This document shows, piece by piece, positions 26,568 through 35,177 of a stretch of 64,000 bases of DNA (position 1 is its first letter; the number at the start of each line of letters is the position of its first letter). Below the pieces are notes generated by a model. The model was given only the letters and a program-made list of their open reading frames with translations, made no database searches and was not told where the DNA came from. Location: the NCBI GenBank assembly GCA_964632995.1, contig CAZWDL010000029.1, forward strand, positions 1 through 64,000, in the 5' to 3' direction. The translations under genes were made by a program, and so were the position numbers. This DNA is from CAZWDL01 sp964632995 (GTDB taxonomy: Bacteria > Bacteroidota > Bacteroidia > Chitinophagales > Saprospiraceae).

Positions 26568-26589
26568 GGGAATTAAGTTCATCATAGTT
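26568..26589 (+). repeat. Dispersed 22-base element, copy 2
   Basis: It matches 3792-3813 at 20 of 22 bases, both differences being C/T. The surrounding sequence of the two copies is not otherwise similar, so only this core is shared. Confidence 0.45.
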
Positions 26590-26734
26590 CCCGCCGCACT
26601 AAGGCTTGCCGAGCTCCAAAGAGACAGGCCCCCTGCAAAAGAGCGCTCTGATACGCTGCGAATAGCGAACAGCCAACCATCCGCTGGTTTTTACAAACCG
26701 TCCGGAGTATATAGTCCAACTTCTCACATTTCCC

Positions 26735-26742
26735 TATCTTTG
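26735..26742 (+). promoter_or_regulatory. -7 box of the pheT operon
   Basis: TATCTTTG fits TAnnTTTG exactly. A -33 TTG at the usual 19-20 base spacing is not evident. Predicted start of transcription is near 26,749. Confidence 0.55.
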
Positions 26743-26843
26743 CGCCCTGAAAAGAACTATCTTCGAAACTTTGACGTTCGGCAATTTCACCAACAGGTAG
26801 GAACAGATTAGGAAAGACCGGACTATAGAAAATCAGGCAAGGA

Positions 26844-29288
26844 ATGAAAGTCTCGCTAAATTGGCTTAAGGATTACATCGATATAGACCTTTCACCGGAA
26901 GAGATCGGGGAAATGCTGACCGATATCGGTCTGGAAGTGGAAGGCGTGGAAGAAGTGGAAAGTATTAAGGGAGGGCTCGAAGGCGTCGTCGTCGGCGAGG
27001 TAATAAAATGTGACAAGCACCCCAATGCTGACCGTCTGTCACTAACCAAGGTGAATGTCGGTAATGGCGAAAACCTGCAGATTGTTTGCGGCGCCCCAAA
27101 TGTGGCCGCCGGGCAGAAGGTACTTGTCGCTACGGTGGGAACCACCTTGTATCCGATAGAGGGGGAGCCCTTTGAACTTAAAAAGGGCAAGATTCGGGGG
27201 GAAGTTTCCGAGGGCATGATTTGCGCCGAAGATGAGCTCGGGTTGGGGCACGATCACGAGGGCATCATGGTGTTGCCAGGGGAAGCCGAAGTCGGTACGA
27301 GCGGCCGCGAGTATTTTGAGGTGGAAACGGATGTGGTCTACGAGATCGGCCTTACGCCCAACCGCTCCGATGCCACCAATCACCTGGGCGTAGCCAAGGA
27401 TCTGGCGGCCCGCTTGCGGGTCAATCACGGGCACAGCGGAGCAGTTCGCCTGCCCAGTGCAGACAAGTTTCGCGTGAATAATCACGACCTGCCGGTGGAA
27501 GTAGAGGTGGATAACCACGAGGCCTGTCCCCGCTATGCCGGTCTTACCATTAAAAATATTACCGTAACGGAATCGCCGGAATGGCTCAAAAAACGATTGC
27601 GGGCCATCGCTCTTCGTCCTATCAACAATATCGTCGATATTACCAACTTCGTACTGCACGAACTTGGACAACCGCTGCACGCCTTTGATCTCGACAAGGT
27701 TGAGGATAATAAAATTATAGTGCGCACTTTGCCGGAAGGCACTCCCTTCACTACCCTCGATGAGGTGGAGCGCAAGCTGACCGGCCAAGACCTGATGATC
27801 TGTGACGGAACCGGCAACGGCATGTGTATCGGCGGCGTATTCGGCGGCATAGGAACCGGCGTTACTGAAAAGACACAGCACCTGTTCCTCGAATCGGCGC
27901 ACTTCGATCCGGAGTGGATCCGGCGCACCAGTATGCGGCACAACCTGCGCACCGATGCGGCCAAAGTATTTGAGAAGGGAAGTGATCCCAATATCGCAGT
28001 ATTCGCTCTGCAGCGCGCCGCCCTGCTGATAGTGGAACTGGCCAAAGGTGAGATCGCTTCCGATATTATCGATATCTACCCCGAGCCGATTGAACCGGTA
28101 AAGGTGGACGTTTCTTATGCCCACGTCAACCGGCTCATCGGAGAGGAGCTTGCTCCGGCTACGGTAAAAGCTATTCTGACCGCCATGGAAATGAAATACG
28201 TTCGCGAGGACGAGCAGGGCTTCACCGTAGCGGTTCCCACCAATAAAGCTGATGTCACCCGCGAGGCCGATATTATAGAAGAGATTCTGCGTATTTACGG
28301 CTTCAATAATGTGCCGATGCCGGCAAAAATCACCACGACGATGACAGTGGGAAAACACCCGGATCCGACCGAAGTGCGCGAAACCATCGGCGATGTCCTG
28401 GCGGCTCGCGGGTTGCACGAAATGATGGCCGTTTCTCTTTCCGAATCCAAATACTACAAGGAATACCTGAGTTCAATTCCCGGGCAGGAACTCGTCTACG
28501 TCAATAATACCTCCAATATACACCTGGATATCATGCGGCCCAGCATGCTCTTCAGTGGGCTGGAAGCTGTGCGCCACAATCAGAACCGGCAGCAATCCAA
28601 TATCAAGTTGTTTGAGTTTGGACGAACCTATCACCAACGGGAAGACGGCTTCGAGGAATTCAACCACCTGAGCCTTTTTCTGGCCGGTGACCGGCGGCCG
28701 GAGAGCTGGCACGTACAGGAACAACAGCAATCCGATTACTACACGCTCAAGGCTTTCGTTCAGTTAGTGCTCGACCGGCTGGGCATTGACAGCTATCAGG
28801 AATCGGCGATGCAGGATGAGAGGTTATCCTACGGATTGCACTTGCACCGCGGCCCGCAAACGCTGGTCGAATTCGGTAAGGTGAATCCGGTGCTCGTTAA
28901 ACAGATGGACATCCGCGGCGAGATTTTTTACGCCGACTTTCACTGGGACGCATTGATGCGCGCCATCGCCAAGCACAGCATTCAGTATGAGGAACTTAAC
29001 AAATACCCTTCGGTGCGAAGAGATTTGGCGCTGGTTGTTGAAAATTCCGTTAAATTTAGTGATATTGTGGCAATTGCCCGTAAAACAGGTAAGAAGCTGA
29101 TAAAAGATATTAACCTTTTTGACGTTTACGAAAACGAGGCTCAACTCGGCGAAGGTAAAAAGTCATACGCTGTGAGTTTCATCTTTGAGGACCCCGGCAA
29201 AACGCTCAGGGATAAAGAGGTCGATAAAGTCGTCGACAAACTCATTCAGGCTTATGAGCAAAAACTGGGAGCCGATATCAGAAAGTAA
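26844..29288 (+). CDS. pheT: Phenylalanyl-tRNA synthetase beta chain
   Basis: The 814-residue subunit pairs with PheS (not in this window) to charge tRNA-Phe. It begins MKVSLNWLKDYIDIDLSPEE, then a tRNA-binding OB domain (residues ~40-155, with CDKHPNADRLSLTKVNVG and VCGAPNV), the B3/B4 editing domain (~215-385, with NNIVDITNFVLHELGQPLHA), B5 (~410-480), the catalytic-like core (HEMMAVSLSESKYY, RPSMLFSGLEAVRHNQNR) and a C-terminal ferredoxin-like anticodon-binding domain (NKYPSVRRDLALVV, GEGKKSYAVSFIF). The length is normal. It heads a run with a coiled-coil gene, zapA and rny at short spacings. Confidence 0.97.
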   Translation: MKVSLNWLKDYIDIDLSPEEIGEMLTDIGLEVEGVEEVESIKGGLEGVVVGEVIKCDKHPNADRLSLTKVNVGNGENLQIVCGAPNVAAGQKVLVATVGTTLYPIEGEPFELKKGKIRGEVSEGMICAEDELGLGHDHEGIMVLPGEAEVGTSGREYFEVETDVVYEIGLTPNRSDATNHLGVAKDLAARLRVNHGHSGAVRLPSADKFRVNNHDLPVEVEVDNHEACPRYAGLTIKNITVTESPEWLKKRLRAIALRPINNIVDITNFVLHELGQPLHAFDLDKVEDNKIIVRTLPEGTPFTTLDEVERKLTGQDLMICDGTGNGMCIGGVFGGIGTGVTEKTQHLFLESAHFDPEWIRRTSMRHNLRTDAAKVFEKGSDPNIAVFALQRAALLIVELAKGEIASDIIDIYPEPIEPVKVDVSYAHVNRLIGEELAPATVKAILTAMEMKYVREDEQGFTVAVPTNKADVTREADIIEEILRIYGFNNVPMPAKITTTMTVGKHPDPTEVRETIGDVLAARGLHEMMAVSLSESKYYKEYLSSIPGQELVYVNNTSNIHLDIMRPSMLFSGLEAVRHNQNRQQSNIKLFEFGRTYHQREDGFEEFNHLSLFLAGDRRPESWHVQEQQQSDYYTLKAFVQLVLDRLGIDSYQESAMQDERLSYGLHLHRGPQTLVEFGKVNPVLVKQMDIRGEIFYADFHWDALMRAIAKHSIQYEELNKYPSVRRDLALVVENSVKFSDIVAIARKTGKKLIKDINLFDVYENEAQLGEGKKSYAVSFIFEDPGKTLRDKEVDKVVDKLIQAYEQKLGADIRK

Positions 29289-29325
29289 ACCGGAAACCCG
29301 GTATTAGGCAAGAAGCAATCCCGAT

Positions 29326-29628
29326 ATGAACTTATCTGAAAAGATAGACAGCATCGCGCTAAAGGTCCGCGAAGTGGCCTTCAAGCTGGAGCGTTTGAAA
29401 AAGGAGAACGCAGTCTTACGGGAAGAAAATAAAATGCTCAAAGCGGAAATCGATCACCTCAAAAAGGGATCGACCGGCGCGGTGAGTACTGATAATTATA
29501 ATAATGGACAGCAAGCAAGTGAAGGCGAGGAGCGAGTAAAAACAGAGCAGTCCGATAAGCTTAGAGCGCAAATAGATCAATACATCCAAGAGATCGATCA
29601 GTGCATTGAGTGGTTAAATAATAATTGA
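29326..29628 (+). CDS. Small coiled-coil protein between pheT and zapA
   Basis: The 100-residue protein has an N-terminal heptad-rich helix (IALKVREVAFKLERLKKENAVLREEN), a flexible polar middle (residues ~50-75) and a second helix (LRAQIDQYIQEIDQCIEWL). It is cytoplasmic by composition. Its place 4 bases before zapA is the conserved Bacteroidota order, and the coiled-coil form suggests a division-related partner of ZapA, analogous but not proven homologous to ZapB. No enzyme motif is present. Confidence 0.8.
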   Translation: MNLSEKIDSIALKVREVAFKLERLKKENAVLREENKMLKAEIDHLKKGSTGAVSTDNYNNGQQASEGEERVKTEQSDKLRAQIDQYIQEIDQCIEWLNNN

Positions 29629-29632
29629 TTGT

Positions 29633-29926
29633 GTGGAAGGGCAAAAAGCTAAAAATATCACGGTGCTGATAGGAGGTAGGCCTTATCCGCTGAAGGTTCA
29701 ACCGGAGGATGAGGCAACAATCCGCAAAATTGTAAAGGAAGTCAATGAAAAAATTAACCGTTTTCAGTTGACCTACACTAACAAGGACAAGCAGGATTGT
29801 CTGGCCATGACCCTACTGACCTACGCCGTGGACCTGCACAAATCCAGGCAAACCGCTTCCGCTGATACGGCGCTTTCCTCTAAGCTTTCTCATCTGGACG
29901 AACTGCTCGATCAACTCGTCTCCTGA
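29633..29926 (+). CDS. zapA: Cell division protein ZapA
   Basis: The 97-residue protein shows the ZapA pattern: NITVLIGGRPYPLKVQPEDEATIRKIVKEVNEKI, then a helical C-terminal half (LAMTLLTYAVDLHK) that forms the tetramer coil. ZapA bundles FtsZ protofilaments at the division ring. It starts with GTG four bases after the upstream stop, so translation is probably coupled. In Bacteroidota zapA typically stands between pheT and rny, as here. Confidence 0.88.
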   Translation: MEGQKAKNITVLIGGRPYPLKVQPEDEATIRKIVKEVNEKINRFQLTYTNKDKQDCLAMTLLTYAVDLHKSRQTASADTALSSKLSHLDELLDQLVS

Positions 29927-29983
29927 TCTACTCACCGCTTCGCTGGATCATTGCAATCATTCACATTGTAAAATTCAAATCAT

Positions 29984-31666
29984 ATGGATTTTGGAATCGC
30001 ATTAGCGATCGGCTTGGTTGTAGGTGTAGCAGTTGGTTACTTTATCGTGCGGTTGGTCATGGGAAAAACCAGCCAAAAGCAAATAGAAGAGCTCAACACC
30101 AAAGCCGATCTCGAAATTAAAGAAGCCCGCCTGACGGCGAAGCGACTGATAGACGAAGCTCAGACCAAGGCTGATAAGATCCTCGACCAGGCCGAGAGCA
30201 AACACGATCGCATCAAGCAAAAGAAAATACAGGAGGCCAAAGACAAATTCAGCCGCCTGCGATCGGAGTTCGAAAGTGAAAAAGCTTCCCACAAGGTGGA
30301 GATGAAGGAGCGCGAAATGGAGGTGAAACAGCAGGAGGGAGAGCTCAACCAAAAGCTGGACAAGTTCCAGGAAAAGGTGAAGCAACTGCAGGAGCAGCAG
30401 GCCGATCTGGAACACAAGGAAGCCGATATCGCTGCTGTCCGTGAAACCGTCGAAAAGCAACTAAAGGTGGTGGCCCGGCGCAAAGAAGAGCTCGAGGCCG
30501 CCAATGAGCGCCATATCAAAGAACTGGAAAAAGTAGCTAATCTAAGTGAAGCCGAAGCTAAAGAGCAGCTTATCGAAGCCGTAAAAGCCAAGGCTGAAAC
30601 CGACGCCATGGCCCTCGTCAAAAACAGTGTGGAACAGGCAAAAGCTACGGCCAGTAAAGAGGCCAAGAAGATCGTCATTCAGACCATCCAGCGTATGTGC
30701 GCGGAATATACCATCGAAAATACCGTCTCCGTCTTCAACCTGGAAACCGACGACCTCAAAGGTCAGATCATCGGCCGTGAAGGCCGCAACATCCGGGCGC
30801 TCGAAGCGGCTACCGGCGCCGAAATCGTCGTTGATGACACGCCGGAGGCGATCGTCATCTCCAGCTTTGATCCCATCCGCCGCGAGGTGTGCCGGCTGGC
30901 TCTGAAGCGACTCGTCGCCGACGGCCGCATCCACCCGGCGCGTATCGAGGAAGTGGTCGCCAAGGTGCGCAAGCAGCTCGATGAGCAAATCGTCGAAATC
31001 GGCGAACGTACCATCATCGACCTGGACCTGCACGGCCTCGATTCCTACCTCGTCAAGATGGTCGGGCGTATGCGTTTCCGGTCCTCCTACGGACAGAACC
31101 TGCTCAAGCACTCTATCGAAACGGCGAATCTCTGCGCCATCATGGCCGCCGAGTTGAATCTCAGCCCCAAACAGGTCAAACTGGCCAAACGCGCCGGCCT
31201 GCTCCACGATATCGGCAAAGTGGCTGAAGAGGAAAGCGAACTGTCGCACGCCATTCTGGGTATGAAACTTTGCGAAAAGTATAAGGAACACCCCGCTGTC
31301 TGTAACGCCGTTGGCGCTCACCACGATGAGGTGGAGATGAACAATATCATCTCACCGATCATCCAGGCCTGCGACGCCATCTCCGGCGCCCGTCCCGGCG
31401 CCCGTCGCGAAATCCTGGAAAGTTATCTTAAGCGCATTGGTGAACTGGAGGAACTGGCCATGGCGCACGACGGCGTACAGAAAGCTTACGCTATGCAGGC
31501 CGGCCGCGAACTGCGCGTCATTGTCGAATCCGAAAAGGTCACCGACCAGTTCGCCGACGACCTGTCCTTCATGATCTCTCAGAAGATCCAGAACGAAATG
31601 CAGTATCCAGGACAAATTAAAGTGACGGTGATCCGCGAAAAAAGGGCCATTACCTACGCGCGATAG
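29984..31666 (+). CDS. rny: Ribonuclease Y
   Basis: The 560-residue endoribonuclease starts mRNA decay at the membrane. An N-terminal helix (IALAIGLVVGVAVGYFIV) anchors it; residues ~30-215 are a long charged coiled coil; the KH domain lies at ~250-315 with the GREGRNIRALE loop; the HD domain follows (LKHSIETANLCAIMAAEL, LLHDIGKV with the HD pair), and the C-terminal RNase Y domain ends PGQIKVTVIREKRAITYAR. All catalytic residues are visible and the length is normal. It is the last gene of the pheT run and is followed by strong terminators. Confidence 0.97.
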   Translation: MDFGIALAIGLVVGVAVGYFIVRLVMGKTSQKQIEELNTKADLEIKEARLTAKRLIDEAQTKADKILDQAESKHDRIKQKKIQEAKDKFSRLRSEFESEKASHKVEMKEREMEVKQQEGELNQKLDKFQEKVKQLQEQQADLEHKEADIAAVRETVEKQLKVVARRKEELEAANERHIKELEKVANLSEAEAKEQLIEAVKAKAETDAMALVKNSVEQAKATASKEAKKIVIQTIQRMCAEYTIENTVSVFNLETDDLKGQIIGREGRNIRALEAATGAEIVVDDTPEAIVISSFDPIRREVCRLALKRLVADGRIHPARIEEVVAKVRKQLDEQIVEIGERTIIDLDLHGLDSYLVKMVGRMRFRSSYGQNLLKHSIETANLCAIMAAELNLSPKQVKLAKRAGLLHDIGKVAEEESELSHAILGMKLCEKYKEHPAVCNAVGAHHDEVEMNNIISPIIQACDAISGARPGARREILESYLKRIGELEELAMAHDGVQKAYAMQAGRELRVIVESEKVTDQFADDLSFMISQKIQNEMQYPGQIKVTVIREKRAITYAR

Positions 31667-31735
31667 GAAGAAGAACTTTGCCAGCTTCCCTACAGAATAG
31701 GGATAAATCGAAAAGGCTGCGCAAAATATGAGCAA

Positions 31736-31771
31736 GGGCAGTGTTGGTTTCCAACACTGCCCTGCTTTTTT
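31736..31771 (+). terminator. Rho-independent terminator of the pheT-rny operon
   Basis: GGGCAGTGTTGG and CCAACACTGCCC form a perfect 12-bp stem with a three-base loop, followed by TGCTTTTTTA. It lies 70 bases after the rny stop. Confidence 0.9.
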
Positions 31772-31847
31772 ATGTCCTTATAGCTTTTGACCGGAGACGG
31801 GCGTTCGACAGCCATCCCGATCATCTCGTCTATCCCGCAATCTCTTC

Positions 31848-31887
31848 AAAAAAAAGAGGGGCAGCTTATGGCTGACCCTCTTTTTAA
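31848..31887. terminator. Second, bidirectional terminator hairpin
   Basis: AAAAAGAGGG (31,851-31,860) pairs perfectly with CCCTCTTTTT (31,876-31,885), with an inner CAGC/GCTG stem and a five-base loop. It has a T-run on either strand, so it can stop transcripts from rny (+) and from the bat operon (-). Confidence 0.85.
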
Positions 31888-31978
31888 TATGAGCACTTTA
31901 CCTTACATTGTATTTTTAACCGAAACAGGAGAATACTACTTCTTATTTTTTCCTCTAACGCGGAAAATTCTAATCTTG

Positions 31979-32039
31979 TTTAGCGATGAGCAGTTAATAA
32001 GTGTTGTATTTCGATAGTTATTGATTGCTCGTCGCTTAA
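31979..32039. repeat. 22-bp imperfect inverted repeat between rny and batD
   Basis: The left arm, TTTAGCGATGAGCA plus GTTAATAA, pairs with the right arm, TTATTGAT plus TGCTCGTCGCTTAA, leaving a 17-base AT-rich loop; about 18 of 22 positions pair. No T-run follows, so it is not a standard terminator. Confidence 0.6.
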
Positions 32040-32055
32040 CCCGGATTAAGTGCGC

Positions 32056-32076
32056 AAAAAATCCCGGCTGGCCGGG
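32056..32076 (-). terminator. Terminator of the bat operon
   Basis: On the minus strand, CCCGG and CCGGG pair (32,063-32,076) a few bases after the batD stop, followed by a run of six T. The stem is short but GC-only. Confidence 0.7.
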
Positions 32077-32079
32077 TGT

Positions 32080-33834
32080 TCATTCTTCCGTTCTTCTCTC
32101 GCGCTGTTCGATTGACGCAATCACCTCCAGGGCATTATCGTAGGTTTTTTGCATGGCTTCCGCATTGTCTTTACCGGCAAATAGAGCCATCTCGCAGGTG
32201 TGAATGACGGAAAGGAATTGTTCGATAGCTGCTTCATCCACCTTTAATGTGCGCAGTTTTTCCCGGACGTTCTCCTTGCTCATTTCGGAGCCGGGGATCT
32301 GCAGTTTATCCCCTACGTAGCCCAGCATAGCCTTGGAAACTTCATCGTAGAAACTGCGGAGTTGGTTGAGTTGGCGGAATTGCTCTGCCTTTTGCAATCT
32401 TTGCCGGGCCACCTTTTGGGCGCGGCGCCGGCGCAGCAAGCCGGGATCGATGGACTGACGTCGGCGCTGGTACTGACGGACGACTACTACGCTGCCCAGC
32501 AGGAGAAAGGGTATCAACGAAAGCACCCAGAAACCGGGAGAGCCAAAAAAGGTGTAGCCGGAGCGTCGCAGTGAAGTATCGGTTTTGATAAAGTGAATAT
32601 CGGTCAGCGGTGCTGCGGCGGGAGCTTCGATTGCCGGGCCGCTAACGGAGCGGCTGCCTTCGGCTACGGTTAGCTGATACTGATTTTCATCGAGTACGAC
32701 ATAGCGGTTGCTGTCCGGTTGAAAATAGGCAAAAGCCGGTTGCAGTTGAAAGTTCCCGGCCTGTTTAGGCAGGGCCAGGTATTCGATAGTTTTTTCACTG
32801 ATCAGGCGTCCACCCCGTTCGATGATGCTTTCATTCAATATCTTAGGTTCATACGCTTCAAAGGAATCCGGGAAGCGAACGTTCGGAGGCAGTACCCGTT
32901 TGATGTCCCCATCTCCCCGGATGGTCAGTTTTAGCGACAGCGCATCGTCGGTGCTCAGAATGCGGCTTCCCAGGTCAATGGTCAGATCAAACTCGCCAAC
33001 AGCACCGGTAAAGGCTTCGGGCCGGGGTTCAGGCAGGGGCATGACCGTGATATCGACCGGCTCGGTTTGAGTGAGTAGTCTTTTTATCTGTCGGTTGAAG
33101 AAAAAAGAGTTGGACCCTCTGCCGCCGTCGCCTTCGATCACTCCGAGCTGAAGCTGCAAGGGGTTGATAGTCAGTTTTCCGGTTTGCTGGGGGAACAAGG
33201 CTACCCGCTTGAGTACCTTGGTTGTATACTGCTGGCCATCGATGACCTCACGCATAACCCGGCCGTCGTGCCTTTTCAGGTCTTCGGCGTAAAACCCCTG
33301 GTAGTCGGTTTCTTCCAGCACATTATAACTCTCGATATCGATAGTGGTGTAGAGTTTGTAATCCAGGCTGATCTGCTGACCGATATAGGCCTCGGTAGCG
33401 CTGGGCTCGGCGCGGATAAAAAACTCGCCTTTGCCTTCCTCCGTTGGTTTGCCCCGCACCACGGAGATGGATATAGGCTCAGTGCGCAAGGTGTTTCCGC
33501 CTACTTCAATAGAAGCTGCTCCGATGCGAAAGCGACCGATTCGGCGCGGCTTGAGGCTATAACTGTAGCTCATCTGCCGGGTCACCTGTCCGTTGATGAT
33601 GCGGGTGCTGATAGAGCGGGAAGGGCCCGCCACGACTACGAAATCACGGAACGACGGCGCCTGGAAGTTGCTGCCGTCGCCGTCGCGCAGGGAAAAAGTC
33701 ACCTCGAAGTAACTGCCCAGCAGTACTTCTCTGGCATCAGCACGGGCTTCAAAAGAAGGGGCGTCCTGGTTCCTGCTGTAGAGCGGCAGCAGCAGAAAGC
33801 TTAGGAAAATAGTTTGGAAAAGTGTTCTCCACAT
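32080..33834 (-). CDS. batD: BatD-family protein
   Basis: The protein (584 residues from the ATG) has a signal peptide (MWRTLFQTIFLSFLLLPLYS), repeated Ig-like beta domains and one C-terminal helix (GFWVLSLIPFLLLGSVVVV) followed by a ~110-residue cytoplasmic region rich in Arg and Gln. The diagnostic BatD block FVVVAGPSRSISTRIINGQVTRQMSYSYSLKPRRIGRF lies at ~65-105 as separate short motifs. BatD belongs to the Bacteroides aerotolerance set and is thought to work with the VWA proteins BatA and BatB at the inner membrane; the exact activity is unknown. It is the last gene of the operon, 8 bases after a short paralogue of its N-terminal domain. Confidence 0.92.
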   Translation of the reverse strand: MWRTLFQTIFLSFLLLPLYSRNQDAPSFEARADAREVLLGSYFEVTFSLRDGDGSNFQAPSFRDFVVVAGPSRSISTRIINGQVTRQMSYSYSLKPRRIGRFRIGAASIEVGGNTLRTEPISISVVRGKPTEEGKGEFFIRAEPSATEAYIGQQISLDYKLYTTIDIESYNVLEETDYQGFYAEDLKRHDGRVMREVIDGQQYTTKVLKRVALFPQQTGKLTINPLQLQLGVIEGDGGRGSNSFFFNRQIKRLLTQTEPVDITVMPLPEPRPEAFTGAVGEFDLTIDLGSRILSTDDALSLKLTIRGDGDIKRVLPPNVRFPDSFEAYEPKILNESIIERGGRLISEKTIEYLALPKQAGNFQLQPAFAYFQPDSNRYVVLDENQYQLTVAEGSRSVSGPAIEAPAAAPLTDIHFIKTDTSLRRSGYTFFGSPGFWVLSLIPFLLLGSVVVVRQYQRRRQSIDPGLLRRRRAQKVARQRLQKAEQFRQLNQLRSFYDEVSKAMLGYVGDKLQIPGSEMSKENVREKLRTLKVDEAAIEQFLSVIHTCEMALFAGKDNAEAMQKTYDNALEVIASIEQRERRTEE

Positions 33835-33842
33835 ATGCAAGC

Positions 33843-34364
33843 TTATAATTTATAGGTCTTGCGCTTTTTCTTCTTTTTTACGGGTTCATCCGGCTGAAGT
33901 TCGGGGAATGGGAACTGCAGTTCCGGCCAGTCGAATTCCATGTGGAAGGACTCGCCTATTGTGGCAGGCTGTTCGATGATGCCTTCCGGGTTGGGCAGAG
34001 CGATAATTTCAAGGGGCCGGGTTTCCAGCGCTTCTCCCTCCACCACGATGCTGGCCGGCTCGATATACAGGTTGCCAATCTCGCGCGGCCGCACGTGAAA
34101 GGTATAGGCTATTTGCCGGGAGACTTCGCCGTTGATTACACTCATGCTGGAGGAGATGTTCGGGCCGCTCGCTTCAAAGTCCTCAAAAGCGGGAGCCGTG
34201 AACGCTTCTCCTGAACTATTCTCCAGCACGAATCGCAGGATCAGGTAATTATCCATCAATACGGTATCACTGCTGCACTCCACTGAAAAGGAAGCATCGC
34301 TTTGCGCCTTTGTCCAGGAGGCAGTTAATAGGCATCCGAATAAGAAGAGTATCGCTTTTTTCAT
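33843..34364 (-). CDS. Short BatD-like periplasmic protein
   Basis: The 173-residue protein has a signal peptide (ending SWTKAQ) and one domain that mirrors the first BatD domain: FEDFEASGPNISSSMSVING, then SRQIAYTFHVRPREIGN and IEPASIVVEGEALETRP correspond to matching blocks in the neighbour. It has no membrane helix and ends in a lysine-rich tail (KKKKKRKTYKL). It likely arose by duplication of the first BatD domain. It lies between the TPR gene and batD with gaps of 40 and 8 bases, so it is part of the operon. Confidence 0.8.
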   Translation of the reverse strand: MKKAILFLFGCLLTASWTKAQSDASFSVECSSDTVLMDNYLILRFVLENSSGEAFTAPAFEDFEASGPNISSSMSVINGEVSRQIAYTFHVRPREIGNLYIEPASIVVEGEALETRPLEIIALPNPEGIIEQPATIGESFHMEFDWPELQFPFPELQPDEPVKKKKKRKTYKL

Positions 34365-34404
34365 GATTATGGTGTTTTGAAGTGTTCAAAAATAATCTTT
34401 TCTA

Positions 34405-35160
34405 TTACCAATCCTTTCCCGATTTCGGCTTTTTTCCTTCCCCTTTGCGCATCTTCTCTTGCACCCTGCGTTCTTCCTGCTCCATAATTTCCAGTAGTTT
34501 ACGCGCTTCTTCCTTGTTGAGGTCGCGCACTTCTTGTGGTTGCTGCTGGGAAGACTGCTGCTGTGTGTTCTGTTGATTTTGCTGTTCCTGTTGTTGCTGC
34601 TGCTGCTGATTCTGTTCCTGCTGTTCCTGTTGTTCCTGTTCTTCTTGGCTTTGCTGTTGTTGCTGCTGTTGCTGCTGCTGTTGTTGTTGCTTCCGTTTTT
34701 GGGCCAGGGCCAGGTTGTATTTGGTCTGCATATCATGGGGGGCAAGGCGCAGAGCATCTTTGTAAGCTTCGATGCTCTTGTCGTACTGCTGGTTGTGATA
34801 ATACGCGTTGCCCAGGTTGTGGTAGGCGTAAGACCTGGTTGTCGGGTCAGAAGCCCCCTCAACGGCTTCCTGATACTGGCGTACGGCCTCCTCAAAGCGG
34901 TCCTGCTGGTAGATGGCGTTACCGAGGTTATAGGCGCCCTGGGCGTTTTGTCCTTTTTGCAGCGCTTTGCGGTATTGTTCTTCTGCCGACTGGAATTTCT
35001 GCTCCTGATAATTGCCGTCGCCGCGGCGCAGGAACTTGTGAGCCGACCGGCCGCTCAACTGATCCAGGAAAGGCAGCCGGGCGTCTTGTGCAGCGACAGG
35101 GGCTGCCATACTGCTGAAAAATAAGAACAGAAGGAGACTTATACCGGGTAATGCGTTCAT
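34405..35160 (-). CDS. TPR protein of the bat operon with poly-Gln linker
   Basis: The 251-residue protein has a signal peptide (to PVAAQ), then about three TPR units (residues ~40-155; FLRRGDGNYQEQKFQSAEEQYRKAL-type, AYNLGNAIYQQ, AYHNLGNAYYHNQQYDKSIEAYKDAL), a linker at ~158-215 made almost only of Gln, Glu and Asn, and an acidic-basic helical end (EEARKLLEIMEQEERRVQEKMRK). TPR proteins at this operon position are usually called BatC/BatE and act as assembly scaffolds. The poly-Gln tract is encoded by CAG/CAA repeats and is probably length-variable between strains. Confidence 0.85.
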   Translation of the reverse strand: MNALPGISLLLFLFFSSMAAPVAAQDARLPFLDQLSGRSAHKFLRRGDGNYQEQKFQSAEEQYRKALQKGQNAQGAYNLGNAIYQQDRFEEAVRQYQEAVEGASDPTTRSYAYHNLGNAYYHNQQYDKSIEAYKDALRLAPHDMQTKYNLALAQKRKQQQQQQQQQQQQQSQEEQEQQEQQEQNQQQQQQQEQQNQQNTQQQSSQQQPQEVRDLNKEEARKLLEIMEQEERRVQEKMRKGEGKKPKSGKDW

Positions 35161-35177
35161 GAGTATTCAGATTTATA

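Larger units (their letters stand above)
26526..26843. other. Intergenic region upstream of pheT
   Basis: About 320 bases hold copy 2 of a dispersed 22-base element (26,568-26,589) and a clear -7 box at 26,735. The transcript would have a leader of roughly 95 bases before pheT. A possible structured leader was looked for, but no strong hairpin-plus-T-run attenuator was found. Confidence 0.5.

Noticed and set aside
31979..32039. Terminal inverted repeats of an insertion sequence
   Set aside because: The arms are only 17 bases apart, with no transposase between or near them.
34534..35124. Leu/Val-rich plus-strand frames opposite the TPR gene
   Set aside because: These are antisense shadows of the CAG/CAA repeat, which read as CTG/TTG on the other strand.
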